64,000 nt of DNA from assembly GCA_012934845.2 (NCBI GenBank), contig WNNJ02001815.1:54334-118333 (forward strand). Reading direction: 5' to 3'. The stretch comes from Pomphorhynchus laevis. Lineage: Eukaryota; Acanthocephala; Palaeacanthocephala; Echinorhynchida; Pomphorhynchidae. The translations under genes were made by a program, and so were the position numbers. The notes under the pieces are model-generated. The model was given only the letters and a program-made list of their open reading frames with translations. It searched no databases and was not told the origin of the DNA. Positions 22,373 through 32,892 of this stretch are shown here, piece by piece (position 1 is the first letter of the stretch; the number at the start of each line of letters is the position of its first letter).

Positions 22373-25242
22373 TCAGTCATGACGACAAAGCATCCTGAGG
22401 TGATTTCGCAACCGTCGTTTAAAACTCCCCTGGTTACCATTTACCGTCACAGCAGGTAGATCATTCCAGATAGGTACAATTCTATCATGGATTGTTGATA
22501 TTCGTTTATTGCAGGCTCGTCTTCTCTTTAGCATATAGTTGTGACCACGTGGGCGATCGTTGGTTCTTAGCTCAAACGTGTCCTTGCAACAGTGTCCTGG
22601 GGTGGTCAAGCACCTCTACACGAACATAAGATCATTACATTTTAGTGAAATTTTCACTGGGGGAACGTCAAGACAGCGCAGGCGTTCTTCATAAGGTAAC
22701 GAACGTATGGACTACACTAAATGTGTGCATCGATGGAGAATGCGTTCGTAAGCGTCCAGCTCAAGCTGGAACTGAGGGTGAGCAATGACGGACCCATACA
22801 GCATGTGTGGGAGGATTGCGCATTGGTAAAGGGTACGCAATTCCACAAAATCAAGATGACCGAACACCCTGCGTACTAGACCAAGCAGAGGAACGCACTT
22901 GCTTACAACATGATCAACATGAAAGCGGGATCCTAAGTCACTAGTTACAATCACACCCAGGTCCGACATTTGCGAGACCTTTACAATCTGACAGCCATCA
23001 ATTCGGTAGCTACCACTAAAGGTCCCTTTTCCAATATGTAAATGGGAACATTTCGCAGGGTTCACTTTGAGTCCGACAGCATTGCACTATCTAGAAATTA
23101 TCTCGACATCTTTCTGGAGTATAGTTACATCACTGGGACTATACAATGAACGCCATATTTTGAGGTCGTCAGCGTACAGAAGACACTGTGAATTTGACAG
23201 AAGGGAGTGAGTTGATGTAGACGTTGAAGAATAGTAGGCTGATTACACACCCCTGAGGAACCCCTATAAACAAAAGACGTCATTCATACAAGACACCGCC
23301 GATCTTGACTGCGAAGAAACGGGATGTTAGGAATGAATGCAGCCATCTATGGATAGGACCTCTGATACCGTAGTGCCAAAGTGCTGAGAGTAGAATGTCA
23401 TGTTTTACACAGTCGAAGGCTTTAGACAGATCAAAGAAAAGCACATCGAGTTCAACACCTGATCGCATGGAATCAGCCCGACTGTATCTTGATGTTGCAA
23501 GATTGATGATCGTAGATCTGTTCTTCCTGAAGCCATGCTGTACATCACTGAATATATTGAGGCTTTCAAGGTGGAAAGGGGAGCTTTATCAATTAGTATT
23601 TCGAGAAATTTACAAGCCACACAAGTGCGACTGATAGGTCGGTAATTATTCACAGAAGTACATTCGCCCTTCTTGAACAGCGGAAGAACCAAAGACTTCT
23701 TCCAGTCATTAGGAAGTATGCCGCTAGATATCGAGCACTAAAATAATTGAAAAAGCGATGTACATAAAATATCAGCTGATTCATAAAAAAGTAAGGGAGA
23801 CAGTCTGTCAGTAAGTCAGACAGTCTGTCAGACAGTCAGTCTAGCAGCAAGTGAATTCGGCAGCTGTCTCAGAACTTCCAACACGTCTCGCTTGATAAAA
23901 TCGAATACGCATGATCTATGATTCGGGAGACCAGAGCACCGGGTATAGTTGAAAGACGAAGGGACCTCGGATGCGATATTTGAGTAGTGAATACTGAATT
24001 CCTCTGCTATGATCTTCGGGTCATTCAGAATTGTCCCTTGTACGTTGGCTAGACATGGAATTATATTTCGGGCTTCAGATGGGACCTGAGATATTTGAAG
24101 AAACGGGATGAGTTGCCCACGCAACAGCGGCAGAGGGAATCAATGAAATGCTTGCGCTTGGATATTTTTAACGATGTTGCAAAGTTTCGTTCCTGTTTGT
24201 ACAGTCGGTAGGAACAATGGCCATTTTTAAATTCTTGGAATTTGCGGTCACGCAACTTTATGGCACTGTTGACCTGACGATCAATCCAGGGTGGACGAGA
24301 GGCAACAATAGAGGATCGTTTAACCGGGCTATGATAGCTAATGGCAGCCTGTAGAGTACACTTGAAAAAATCCCATGCAAACTCAATTCCGTGTAGTGAG
24401 GGATCTGGCCATACTACTCGGAACAGCGACTCTCTCAGTTTACCATAGTCGGTTTTGTGCATATTTAAGGAGTGGCATGAAGTGCGAGAACGACCCATTA
24501 GAGAACACTGAACGGATAAAAGACGGTGATCGCTGCAGCCGAGAGGAGGAAAGTACTCTATATGATTCACCAGATGCTCACTACTAGAGAGACATAGATC
24601 TAAAATTGAGCGACTTGATTCTCGAACACGAGTGAATTCTCTTACATGCTAAGTAAGGTCGAGAAAGATGAAGGTATCTAATAAGCTTGAAGAGTTGACG
24701 TCACAACGAGAAGTGGGGATCATCAAGTCCCAATCGATGTGCGGCATATTGAAGTCGCCCAGAATCAATGTAGGTGAACCAGATGATGCGTGTATGAGTA
24801 ATGAATTGCAAATATCGGAGACGGGCTACGAAGGGGGGCCATAGAACAGGCCTATAATGAAGGCACCAATTGCAGTGTCCCTAGAAGTGGCCCACAGAAA
24901 GTCAGAGATGATATCTTGCCCACACGAAGACTCAATGGTTTTGAAAAATAGGGGATCTTTAGCATAAGGAACGACGCCATCGCCCCTGGATGATAGTCGG
25001 TCTGCGCGTAAGTGTGTATATTTATCGAGTGCTATTTCACTGTCTAGAATATCTGGGTGGAGCCACGTTTCAGTGATTGCAATGATGTCTGGCTGAAGTT
25101 TGGATGACCTTAAACGTAATTCGTCGATTTTATTGCATAAACTGAGAGCATTCAAATAAACAATGTGAAGTTTATGGCAATGAGTACTAGACGATGGGTG
25201 CCTTGGTGGGTCGACCACAATAATAGAGCGTAAATTGTTCAC
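22373..25242 (-). pseudogene. CR1-type LINE L5 ORF2, multiply broken
   Basis: The endonuclease part (25242-24826 and 24570-24061) shows YLNALSLCNKIDEL, AITETWLHPDI and, later, GCSDHRLLSVQC. RT pieces follow in several phases: NNYRPISRTCV, LDVLFFDLSKAFD, MNPAKCSHLHIG and a C-terminal RGHNYML block ending at 22373. At least five frame changes or stops are needed to follow it, so it is clearly dead. Confidence 0.75.
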
Positions 25243-26964
25243 ATAGCAGAAACGCTCGTTGCGGTAGCGTCGGAGAGATGGGAAAGGGCAGCACTAGGTG
25301 AAACCGGGTTGAGTTTTGCGTGGAATGAGGTAGAAATTCTTCGTCGCACCACCCGAAAATCCTTAATGGTTAAATTCGTATGATTCTTCGACGACGTTAA
25401 ATTCGTATGACCAGCTTCGATTCTTCGACGCAACTCTAATTTAGCCTCTCTTAACTTTAACCTGTCGTCATAAGAAAGGTCTCTAAGGATCCTAATTTGA
25501 GAGCCTTTCAGATGGTACGAATGTGAGACTATGGTGGCACAATCATCGCGCGAATGGAAAATCACTTTCAACAGCCTTGGACCTCCCTTAGACTTCCACT
25601 GAATTGGAAGTGTGAGGGAGGTCCTCATGCGCTTCCCTAGTCTAAGGACATTGCGAACACGGACTTCCACTGAATTGGGAAGGCATGAGGAGACGACATG
25701 GGAAAGAATCAATTTTACGGCCTGTACATCATGGTGGATTCTTTCCAAATGATTGGAGGACTTTGACTCAACTACATTTGCTAAAAGGAGAGCCTGAGAG
25801 CGATCGTAGCTACGCTTAGTGGCGCTCGATCTAGTAGGCACACCAAATCCGCCGCACAAACTAGTCCCAGAATCAACAGAATCGGCGGGAGCTTTGTCCG
25901 TATTTTCGACCCCACTAAAGTGTGCCGTATTGTTTAAACGAGCAGGCAACCGTGGAAGCGAATTGCCCAAAGTTGTTGGGGCTGAGAGCCCTACAGAAGA
26001 GTTTGGTGCTGGGGACTAGCAACCAACGTAAGGTAGAGAATTTTCGGCTGCATGCAAGGACAGCAGTGGAAAGTGTGTTGGTGGATTTGATGTTCGTGTG
26101 GCTCGGTTACTCGACGCATCATTAGAATCGTTCCGAAAGTCGTGAAGTATGACTTTCTGGGCCGTTGTGTCTATCTTCGGCGCAACATCCTTTGATACAT
26201 TTGATGAATACGACTCTACATCCCGACCCCTTGGGATGACGATAGAAGGAATTTAAGGAGGAAGTACAATGCTCCTGTCTGGACATACTTGAGAATATTG
26301 TATTGTGTCGGCGTCAGGAGCTGCATTTCTCAATATTCTTGAACGACCACAACCTCTCGTCCAAATGCGAGTAAGGGTAATAGAATCGCGTACGCATACC
26401 TGAGATTCACTCAATTGTCCGCCTAAAGCATCCACGACACTATTACCGCAACAAATATGGATGTTGTTGATGGCCTCGCCAATCAGAGTATTTTCTAAAT
26501 TTGGCATCTTTACGGAATTCCGAGTAGTCTCAATTCCACGCTCATCACAGGTTGCAATTGACATAGAGCGTGACCTGGTAGGAACTAGTTTATTCACAGG
26601 AGAAGATTTAGACGGTGCATATTCGACAGTAGCTATGTCGGCTGTAAGCGGGAGGGCATCATCAGTTGTCTTAGGCAATTACCTATTGATCTTTAGAAGA
26701 TGAATATCAGCGTCACCATGTGGCGTAAAGTCAATAGCCTAATGGGAAGAGTTTCCAGTACAGACTGCATCCGGCGCAACATGACCACTGAGCAAAACCC
26801 ACAGAGGAATTCCTCATCACTGTCAATGGATTGATGATATGGTATGGACAAAGTAATCCAACGCTAACAGTCGGTTGCGTCACATGCGACTTGAACCTCT
26901 CTCTATACTCAGTTGTGAGATCGTGAGGATTATTATTATTATTATCAAGTTCAGACTTAGCCAT
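25239..26964 (-). pseudogene. CR1-type LINE L5 ORF1, broken
   Basis: The start MAKSELDNNNNN lies at 26964. The zinc-finger region is readable only by changing frame. A 141-codon open piece (26678-26253) is low-complexity linker. The C-terminal piece (25970-25239, 243 codons) holds SYDRSQALLLANV, IRILRDLSYDDRLKLREA and IKDFRVVRRRIS, the block shared with L1 and L6. A 14-base local repeat adds residues (TNLTSSKNHTNLT) just before that last motif. The start of ORF2 overlaps the end by a few bases. Confidence 0.65.
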
Positions 26965-27000
26965 AAGGCTTTAAGCCGATCACACAATACAGAAAAAAGA

Positions 27001-29967
27001 TCAACCAAATGGGTAGGTTAGAAAAGGTGACAAATCAGCCTGGACGTATATCCAACGTCGAACCCTGTTTTTGAAAGCGAGGAAATTGGTGATGGCAGCG
27101 ATAGGTTCAGGCAAACTATTCCAAACATCTACTGCCCGTTCAGACAGTCTGTAAAATTTTCGCAGCTTACCCGGTAATTTTTTAAAAAGCATCTTACAAT
27201 GGCCTCGCAATCTCGAATTATCTCGAAATCTAACTACACCCAAAGGAAAGCCATCAGCTGAATGTACAATTTTCCAAAGTGTAATCAGATCAAGAAAAAG
27301 ATACCGATACCTCACTGATAAAACGTTCAAACATCTTAATCTTGAAATAAAGCTTCCTTGACAACACATCCGAGAAGCTCGTCTCATTACACTTTCCAAG
27401 TTATTCAACTCACTCCTGGTCGTTGGAAAGGTTGCCTGTACACAATACTCAAGATGTGGTCTTACTAGGGCACAATAAAGTTTGGCGAAGATTTGCGGCG
27501 ATAATTTTGCAAAAGTCATTTTTATGCAGTATAAGGCACGTATCGCTTTTAACCGCGCGTGATCACTATTTGCTCTTGTCTTTAGCGATTCGTGAATTAT
27601 CACTCCCAGGTCGGGATGTTCTGAGACTCGCTTGATTGAGTGTCCATTTATTTTGTAATCGAAATGAGTTTTATCTCTACCCAATCTGATCCATACACAT
27701 TTTGTCGCGTTGAGTATCAAGCCAGTGCTATTACACCAAGTCCCGATACGGTTAAGGTCACATTGTAAAAATTCACAATCCGCCTCGTTTTGGGTTGTTG
27801 CCCATATTTTAACATCGTCAGCAAATGCCAGGTGAGGACACTTTAACCTTAGGAGTAGGTCATTCAAAAAGATGATAAAGAGAAGTGGACCTAGGACCGT
27901 GCCCTGAGGAACACCCGAATGAACACGTCGAGCTGTTGACAAAACTTCATCTAATCGCACAACGAATGATCGATCCTCGAGAAATGTCTTAATCCAGTTG
28001 CAAATTGTCGTAGGTACACCGTAATGACGTAGTAGTGAATCTAAACCAGCATGTGGAACTCTATCAAAGGCCTTAGAGAAATCAAGAAATATTATATCAA
28101 CTGTAAGACCCGAACTAAGAGCAGCTACCCAATGTTCGCGAGCATTCAACAGATTAGTTAGGCACGAGCGACCAGGTCGGAAGCCGTGCTGAGAATCATC
28201 AAGAATTTGATATAAATTTAGATGTTCACGTATTCTCTTCGCAATGAGTCTCTCCATAATTTTAGAAATAACACTGGTAAGACTAATTGGTCTAAAATCT
28301 GAACAAGTTAGTGCCAACTGTTTCTTTGGAATAGGTACAACAATTGCCCTTTTCCAATCATCAGGAATCCACGAATACTGTAAGCTTCGATGAAATAGAG
28401 ACGTAAGGCTTGGAGCAATAATGTGCGACAGAGTACGCAAAAGAAAAGGGGATACACCATCTGGTCCTGCAGAGCCAAAACTATTTAATTTATGGAGTTC
28501 AGACTGAACTTCAATGACATTAATAGGAGATATTGGTAAGTTAGATTGTAAGTTGGGCGGGTACTGTATCTGGTCAATATTCGATTGCGAGGATGGAGAT
28601 ACTACAAAACTGCTTGCAAGAGCTTCCACAATAGCCTCCTTGTCAACTACATCACCACTTTCTAAACGTACACAATTAATCGTAGAAGGTAGGATTCGAC
28701 GATGTCTAACGTATGCCCAAAAACGTTTAGGTGACCTGTTAATGTCAGAAGCAATACCCTCTTCAAATGTTTTTCTTTTTGAGCGTTTTAGTTGGTTGCA
28801 TAGATTGCGAAGAGTTTTGTACTCACGGTGCGTAACAGTGTTACGTTGAGAGATTCGCCATAATCGATTTCTTTCCTTTATCGTAGTCTCCAACTCATTG
28901 TCGAACCACAATGGCGTTGTCGTCTTGTAAGCCCTATTTCTTATTGGTGCAAACGTATCCGAAATGGTTATGAGGTTACTGGTCACTAACGATAAATGAT
29001 CATCAATTGGAAGATCAGCAGATCCGAAGTTCAGCTGATGACTATAGAGTTGGAGATCTTCCACATTTACTCGATTCCAATTACGCCTTCCGATGCCACT
29101 GCACTTAGATCGTCGTTGTAAAGTGTGAGCAATCTGTACTGAAATCACACAATGGTCACTGGTTCCTAAAGGAGACTCGAAATCAACTCTGATTACATCT
29201 TCAATGCGCTTGGTAAACCCAAGATCTAATATTGTCTCTGGTTGAGACGATATACATGTTGGCTGATTAATATGTTGGATCAGGAGAAGCTCTGCCAGCA
29301 AGAATTCAGCAAGCTCGCAGTTTTCGACATTATAGTAATACCGGTTGTTACTAATCCAGTTAACTTGAGGAAGATTAAAATCCCCAATAAGGAAGAAATA
29401 ATTTGAGGAGCAGAATGATCTTAACTGATTTTTCAGAAGATCTAACTGTGTATGAACTGAGGGTGATCTGTATACGACGCAAATATCTATTGAACAATGA
29501 GTATCATTGACGCAGAATGACAATAACTCGAATGAATAGTGATCATCGCACAATTCAGTAATCTTCGTAATTGATAAGGTGTTTTTAATATAAGCAGCAA
29601 CACCCCCGCCACGACGACCTGCAACTCTATCTGCTCTCAAAAGTCGATACCCAGAGATAGCCATAAGGTCATCATTAATTTGATAATGAAGCCATGACTC
29701 AGAAATGCAAAACACGTCAAAATCTTTAAAAGATATAAACTGCTGCACTTCAGACAATTGAGCAGGTAAGCTTCTGATATTGGAGTAACCTACCACCAGA
29801 GGACATTCATTATTACATATTCTCTCTGAACAATTAGATGGCAACTTCCTTTCCAAACATATATCCACTAGATGTCCAATCATGGCGTTGTAAGGTCTAG
29901 AGAAAGATTGATCGATCTCCATCGAACTGCAGGACGCCACCTCACAACCCGAAAATTTCGAATGCAC
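27001..29967 (-). CDS. CR1-type LINE L6 ORF2, endonuclease and reverse transcriptase
   Basis: 988 codons, uninterrupted. By comparison with L1 (METIRTVD) the start may be the inner Met of MEIDQSFS at 29922. The APE endonuclease occupies about residues 50-275: SNIRSLPAQ, CISESWLH, RRGGGVAAY, LIGDFNLPQ and TSDHCVISV. The RT spans about 535-800: FRPISLTSVISKIMERL, IFLDFSKAFDRVPH (A), GVPQGTVLGPLLF (B) and AFADDVKIWA (C, FADD where most relatives have YADD). The C-terminus has RGHCKML and AVDVWNSLPEP as in other CR1-type copies. It nicks DNA and copies its RNA at the nick. It is the only open ORF2 of this group in the window. Confidence 0.82.
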   Translation of the reverse strand: MHSKFSGCEVASCSSMEIDQSFSRPYNAMIGHLVDICLERKLPSNCSERICNNECPLVVGYSNIRSLPAQLSEVQQFISFKDFDVFCISESWLHYQINDDLMAISGYRLLRADRVAGRRGGGVAAYIKNTLSITKITELCDDHYSFELLSFCVNDTHCSIDICVVYRSPSVHTQLDLLKNQLRSFCSSNYFFLIGDFNLPQVNWISNNRYYYNVENCELAEFLLAELLLIQHINQPTCISSQPETILDLGFTKRIEDVIRVDFESPLGTSDHCVISVQIAHTLQRRSKCSGIGRRNWNRVNVEDLQLYSHQLNFGSADLPIDDHLSLVTSNLITISDTFAPIRNRAYKTTTPLWFDNELETTIKERNRLWRISQRNTVTHREYKTLRNLCNQLKRSKRKTFEEGIASDINRSPKRFWAYVRHRRILPSTINCVRLESGDVVDKEAIVEALASSFVVSPSSQSNIDQIQYPPNLQSNLPISPINVIEVQSELHKLNSFGSAGPDGVSPFLLRTLSHIIAPSLTSLFHRSLQYSWIPDDWKRAIVVPIPKKQLALTCSDFRPISLTSVISKIMERLIAKRIREHLNLYQILDDSQHGFRPGRSCLTNLLNAREHWVAALSSGLTVDIIFLDFSKAFDRVPHAGLDSLLRHYGVPTTICNWIKTFLEDRSFVVRLDEVLSTARRVHSGVPQGTVLGPLLFIIFLNDLLLRLKCPHLAFADDVKIWATTQNEADCEFLQCDLNRIGTWCNSTGLILNATKCVWIRLGRDKTHFDYKINGHSIKRVSEHPDLGVIIHESLKTRANSDHARLKAIRALYCIKMTFAKLSPQIFAKLYCALVRPHLEYCVQATFPTTRSELNNLESVMRRASRMCCQGSFISRLRCLNVLSVRYRYLFLDLITLWKIVHSADGFPLGVVRFRDNSRLRGHCKMLFKKLPGKLRKFYRLSERAVDVWNSLPEPIAAITNFLAFKNRVRRWIYVQADLSPFLTYPFG

Positions 29968-31115
29968 AGATTCGATTCACCGTTTTGCAGCCTGTAATGA
30001 AGTTCCGCCTTGATATCCTTCAATTTTTGCCTGTCTTCGAGAGAAAGATCACGTAAAATTCGTATTTTGTTACCTTTAAGTCGATAACCACGGTCTAAAA
30101 GACACTTTGCTTGCTCTGCCGATCCTAACACAACCTTTAGCAATCGTGATCTATCGTTTTTCTTACCCAACCTATAGAGCTGCCTTACTAAAATAGACGA
30201 TGCGACCTCTTCCTCACCTTTTTCGAGCAAATTAGAAAAGAACACACGTAAACCGGCAATATCATCATCAAGCCGCTCCTGTGCACTTGAGGCTGATGAC
30301 TCATCTAAACCCCAAATAAGTATGTTACAGCCCCTATTTAATGTATGATTGCGATCTGTGTGACTTTTATTATCAAAATACGTTTTTTTGCTGAAAGAAT
30401 CGCTGCCGTCACCACCCTCATCCGGTTTGCTTCTTGCGTCTCGCCCTTGTTCCATCTCATTTGAACAAATACACTTGAAAGCTGAGTGAACATTATCTAT
30501 ATCGACGTCTGTATCATTGTGTGAAGCTCGTTCATCGGTGACTCCAGTTATACCGATTTCATTGCGATAATCATTAATCACCGATATAGACGATACTTCG
30601 TAATTGTCCGATACCTTCAAAGCATCATTGTCCAGCGACACCGACGGCTCACCACTAACAACCGATATTGACGACGCACTATTGCCTTCAAATTTCTTAC
30701 TCAACGTTTGCATCACGCGTGAATTTGGATGACCTTTTTTCCAGATACGGGATGAACTTGGTATTTCGCTATTTGTATTTTTAGTGTTCTGAACGTGAAA
30801 CTCTTGAATGGGTATATCTTTATAGGTATCTGATTCGCCAGAACTTTGTACTTCCCGATCGATGCAACTTTTTGAATATGTGTTCCTTTCCGAAGCATTT
30901 GTAGATATTTTCTCGTCACAATGGCCCTTCAAATGAATTAGCAAAGATGCGCAGCAGTACCCACAGTAAAATGATTTATTCGATAGCGCAGATTTCTTTT
31001 CCTCCGGAAACGATACACTTGTCCACACACTACAATCTTCACTAGAACATTGAATCTGATGATCCACAAACTTTGTTGCAATAGCTCGCTTTGTAGTCTT
31101 CCTCTGTTTGACCAT
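29880..31115 (-). CDS. CR1-type LINE L6 ORF1, zinc-finger protein
   Basis: I choose ATG 31115 (MVKQRKTTKRA) although the frame is open to 31409, because the upstream part runs through the leader into an unrelated RT fragment. About residues 22-50 hold CSSEDCSVW...FYCGYCCA, a PHD-like zinc finger of the CR1 ORF1 type. A long acidic, Ser-rich linker follows. The last ~110 residues contain NILIWGLDESS, ILRDLSLEDRQKLKDI and NFRVVRWRP, conserved with L1 and L5. Its expected role is binding LINE RNA and forming the ribonucleoprotein. The end overlaps ORF2, as in L1. Confidence 0.75.
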   Translation of the reverse strand: MVKQRKTTKRAIATKFVDHQIQCSSEDCSVWTSVSFPEEKKSALSNKSFYCGYCCASLLIHLKGHCDEKISTNASERNTYSKSCIDREVQSSGESDTYKDIPIQEFHVQNTKNTNSEIPSSSRIWKKGHPNSRVMQTLSKKFEGNSASSISVVSGEPSVSLDNDALKVSDNYEVSSISVINDYRNEIGITGVTDERASHNDTDVDIDNVHSAFKCICSNEMEQGRDARSKPDEGGDGSDSFSKKTYFDNKSHTDRNHTLNRGCNILIWGLDESSASSAQERLDDDIAGLRVFFSNLLEKGEEEVASSILVRQLYRLGKKNDRSRLLKVVLGSAEQAKCLLDRGYRLKGNKIRILRDLSLEDRQKLKDIKAELHYRLQNGESNLCIRNFRVVRWRPAVRWRSINLSLDLTTP

Positions 31116-31274
31116 GATGTTTGATATTGGTTCTTCGGTATAATTGGAACCAATAGTTGTAAGATGTTGTAATTGTATGTTTATTGTAAGAGTTTCAAAT
31201 ACGTGTCGTCGGCAAGTCGTTGTATAATAGGTAACAACAATATATTGTATGTTTATCAGAAACCAAATTTTTTT

Positions 31275-31432
31275 AGGTGATCCCTGTGGTACTCCTTTTG
31301 TCGTATAGAAAAACTTCTTTTCACTATCATCTTGATAAAAATACCGTTTTGTCGTCAACACATTATAAACGCGGCTGATTAAGTTGCAGGGGAAATTGAA
31401 AATCGTCAAGGTATCAATAATACTGTCAATTA
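31275..31432. repeat. 158-bp perfect direct repeat, left copy
   Basis: Identical over 158 bp to 31876-32033, offset 601. The right copy is in place inside the RT of the old I/Jockey LINE (encoding part of LTTKRYFYQDDSEKK and GVPQGSP on the minus strand). The left copy abuts the 5' end of L6. It is best explained as the remnant of a 601-bp tandem duplication later cut by L6. Confidence 0.9.
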
Positions 31433-31755
31433 TGCATCGGTTTAGTTAAGGTAGTACTTCCAGACGTACGTTTTCGTTGGCATATTTGTCATTCGTTGTA
31501 AGTAGTTATGTAAGTTTAATTAACCAATTATTGTAGTTAAATTGTATGAATATTAGATTGTAATTTGCTTGAACAGTTGTAAATTTTCTTTCAGTTGTAA
31601 ATTATGATCGTTGAAATATCGGACTGTGTATATTAATTGCAATTAGTGTAAGTATTTAGTAATCAAGACAATTTTTTAACCAGCGTTTTCTGGAGTTGTT
31701 CTTTGTATTTATGTAAGAACTTTAATAAACAAGACTTTTTTAACGTCAATTAAAG
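31433..31755. other. Unassigned 323-bp stretch between duplicated RT pieces
   Basis: AT-rich and non-coding. Near its right end are gtaagaactttaataaacaag and a run of T. It ends in a 13-bp-arm palindrome (31752-31779 region, attaaagggtcaa and its complement), one arm of which belongs to the I/Jockey LINE RT. It may be a SINE or LINE tail on the plus strand or junction filler. I cannot assign it. Confidence 0.5.
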
Positions 31756-32892
31756 GGTCAATGTTGACCCTTTAATAATAAATGTCGCGTCATCCGCATA
31801 CATGATACAGCTAATATTTGGAGAATATGTTTTAGAAATTAATATTGAGCTTAACATAATTAGTACTGGAGATAGAGGTGATCCCTGTGGTACTCCTTTT
31901 GTCGTATAGAAAAACTTCTTTTCACTATCATCTTGATAAAAATACCGTTTTGTCGTCAACACATTATAAACGCGGCTGATTAAGTTGCAGGGGAAATTGA
32001 AAATCGTCAAGGTATCAATAATACTGTCAATTAAGATGTTATCGAATGCAGCTTTAAAATCAATTGCAATCAACAATCTTAAAAAGTTCTGACAATTAAT
32101 CATTGAGCTATAAATGTTCGCGGTGGCAGTTTGTACAGATTTACCTTCGGTGAACCCATGAATACATTTGGGGATAATATCATATTTTTTTGATTAATAA
32201 TCGTATTTTAGCTGTCAAGGCTCTTTCGTATATTGATATCAGTGCATTTTGAATGGCAATCGGTCTGAGCTGTGATGGCTCTTTAATTGACTTCGTTAAT
32301 TTTTTGCTATCAAAATTGTTTATGCTGTATTAATGGATTCCCATTCTTCGGCAGGACTATTTAACATTATGCTAGTCCATTTTTATCTTGAGATACTGTT
32401 CACTGCACTTGCCACTTTCGGACAGACTAAAAAACCATTGTCAGATAATTTATTTCCTCGGCCCCATACTGATAATGTGTCTAACATGCATAAATCTACT
32501 TTACCACGTATCAATGGTCTAAATGTCACTATTGGTGCTTTACATAGAGTTTCTTTCGAATGGTAGTTGATAATATTCGTCATAACATTCTCATATGAAC
32601 TTTTAGCAATCCATTTCTTGGCTGCCGATTTCCAATGTGTGGTTCTATTTGCTTTGATTGTTTTCCATTAATTGTTACAATTTGGTTGACACCGTCGAAT
32701 GTGTTTCGTATCCTTTTTTAATTGTCACTTGTATCGTGCTCTCCAGTAAATTTTTGACCAAGATTCTTGAAACATATCTGAATTTTCCGGCAAAATAAAA
32801 TGTTTTGCTGTTTTGAAGAAGGAAGGTGTCTTTGTACTATCAAATTGACAATGAATTTGTAAACATTTAATACATACTTGCAATGCCCTGTC
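31756..32892 (-). mobile_element. Old I/Jockey LINE, middle part with RT
   Basis: Minus-strand translation at 32103-31756 reads LLIAIDFKAAFDNI (motif A), GVPQGSPLSPVLIM (B) and CIMYADDATFII (C). Upstream pieces (ALQVCIKCLQIHCQFD, 32892-32725) continue the region between endonuclease and RT. Right of 32892 the element is interrupted by LINE-B with a 17-18-bp target duplication and resumes at 40553/40570. Left of 31756 it is cut and resumes at 22279. It has several frame breaks and is the oldest layer in this nest. Confidence 0.72.
32876..32892 (+). repeat. Target-site duplication of LINE-B, left copy
   Basis: acttgcaatgccctgtc occurs here and again at 40553-40569, exactly bounding LINE-B. One further matching base (t) lies to the left of both and may belong to the duplication. 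Confidence 0.88.

Larger units (their letters stand above)
22280..26985 (-). mobile_element. CR1-type LINE L5, full length but decayed
   Basis: Minus-strand element of ~4.7 kb with ORF1 (about 26964-25239) and ORF2 (25242-22373), each broken several times. It keeps the CR1 plan: zinc-finger start, the NFRVVRR-like block at the ORF1 end, APE endonuclease, RT and a C-terminus with RGHNYMLKRR and VPIWNDLPAV. Small local duplications have arisen in it: a gacagtctgtcag cluster at about 23785-23845 and repeated short blocks near 25380-25430 and 25590-25680. It lies between the I/Jockey LINE at 22279 and L6 at ~26990. Confidence 0.82.
26986..31274 (-). mobile_element. CR1-type LINE L6, both ORFs open
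   Basis: Minus-strand element of ~4.3 kb. ORF1 (31115-29880, 411 codons) and ORF2 (29967-27001, 988 codons) are uninterrupted and overlap by ~88 bp. The 5' leader (31116-31274) ends against a duplicated piece of the old I/Jockey LINE. The 3' UTR is very short. Among the six CR1-type copies this is the only one with no visible break, so it is probably the youngest. I see no clear target-site duplication. Confidence 0.85.

Noticed and set aside
31116-31409. N-terminal extension of L6 ORF1
   Set aside because: It translates leader sequence and a duplicated fragment of another LINE's RT. L1 and the MVKQ start support ATG 31115.
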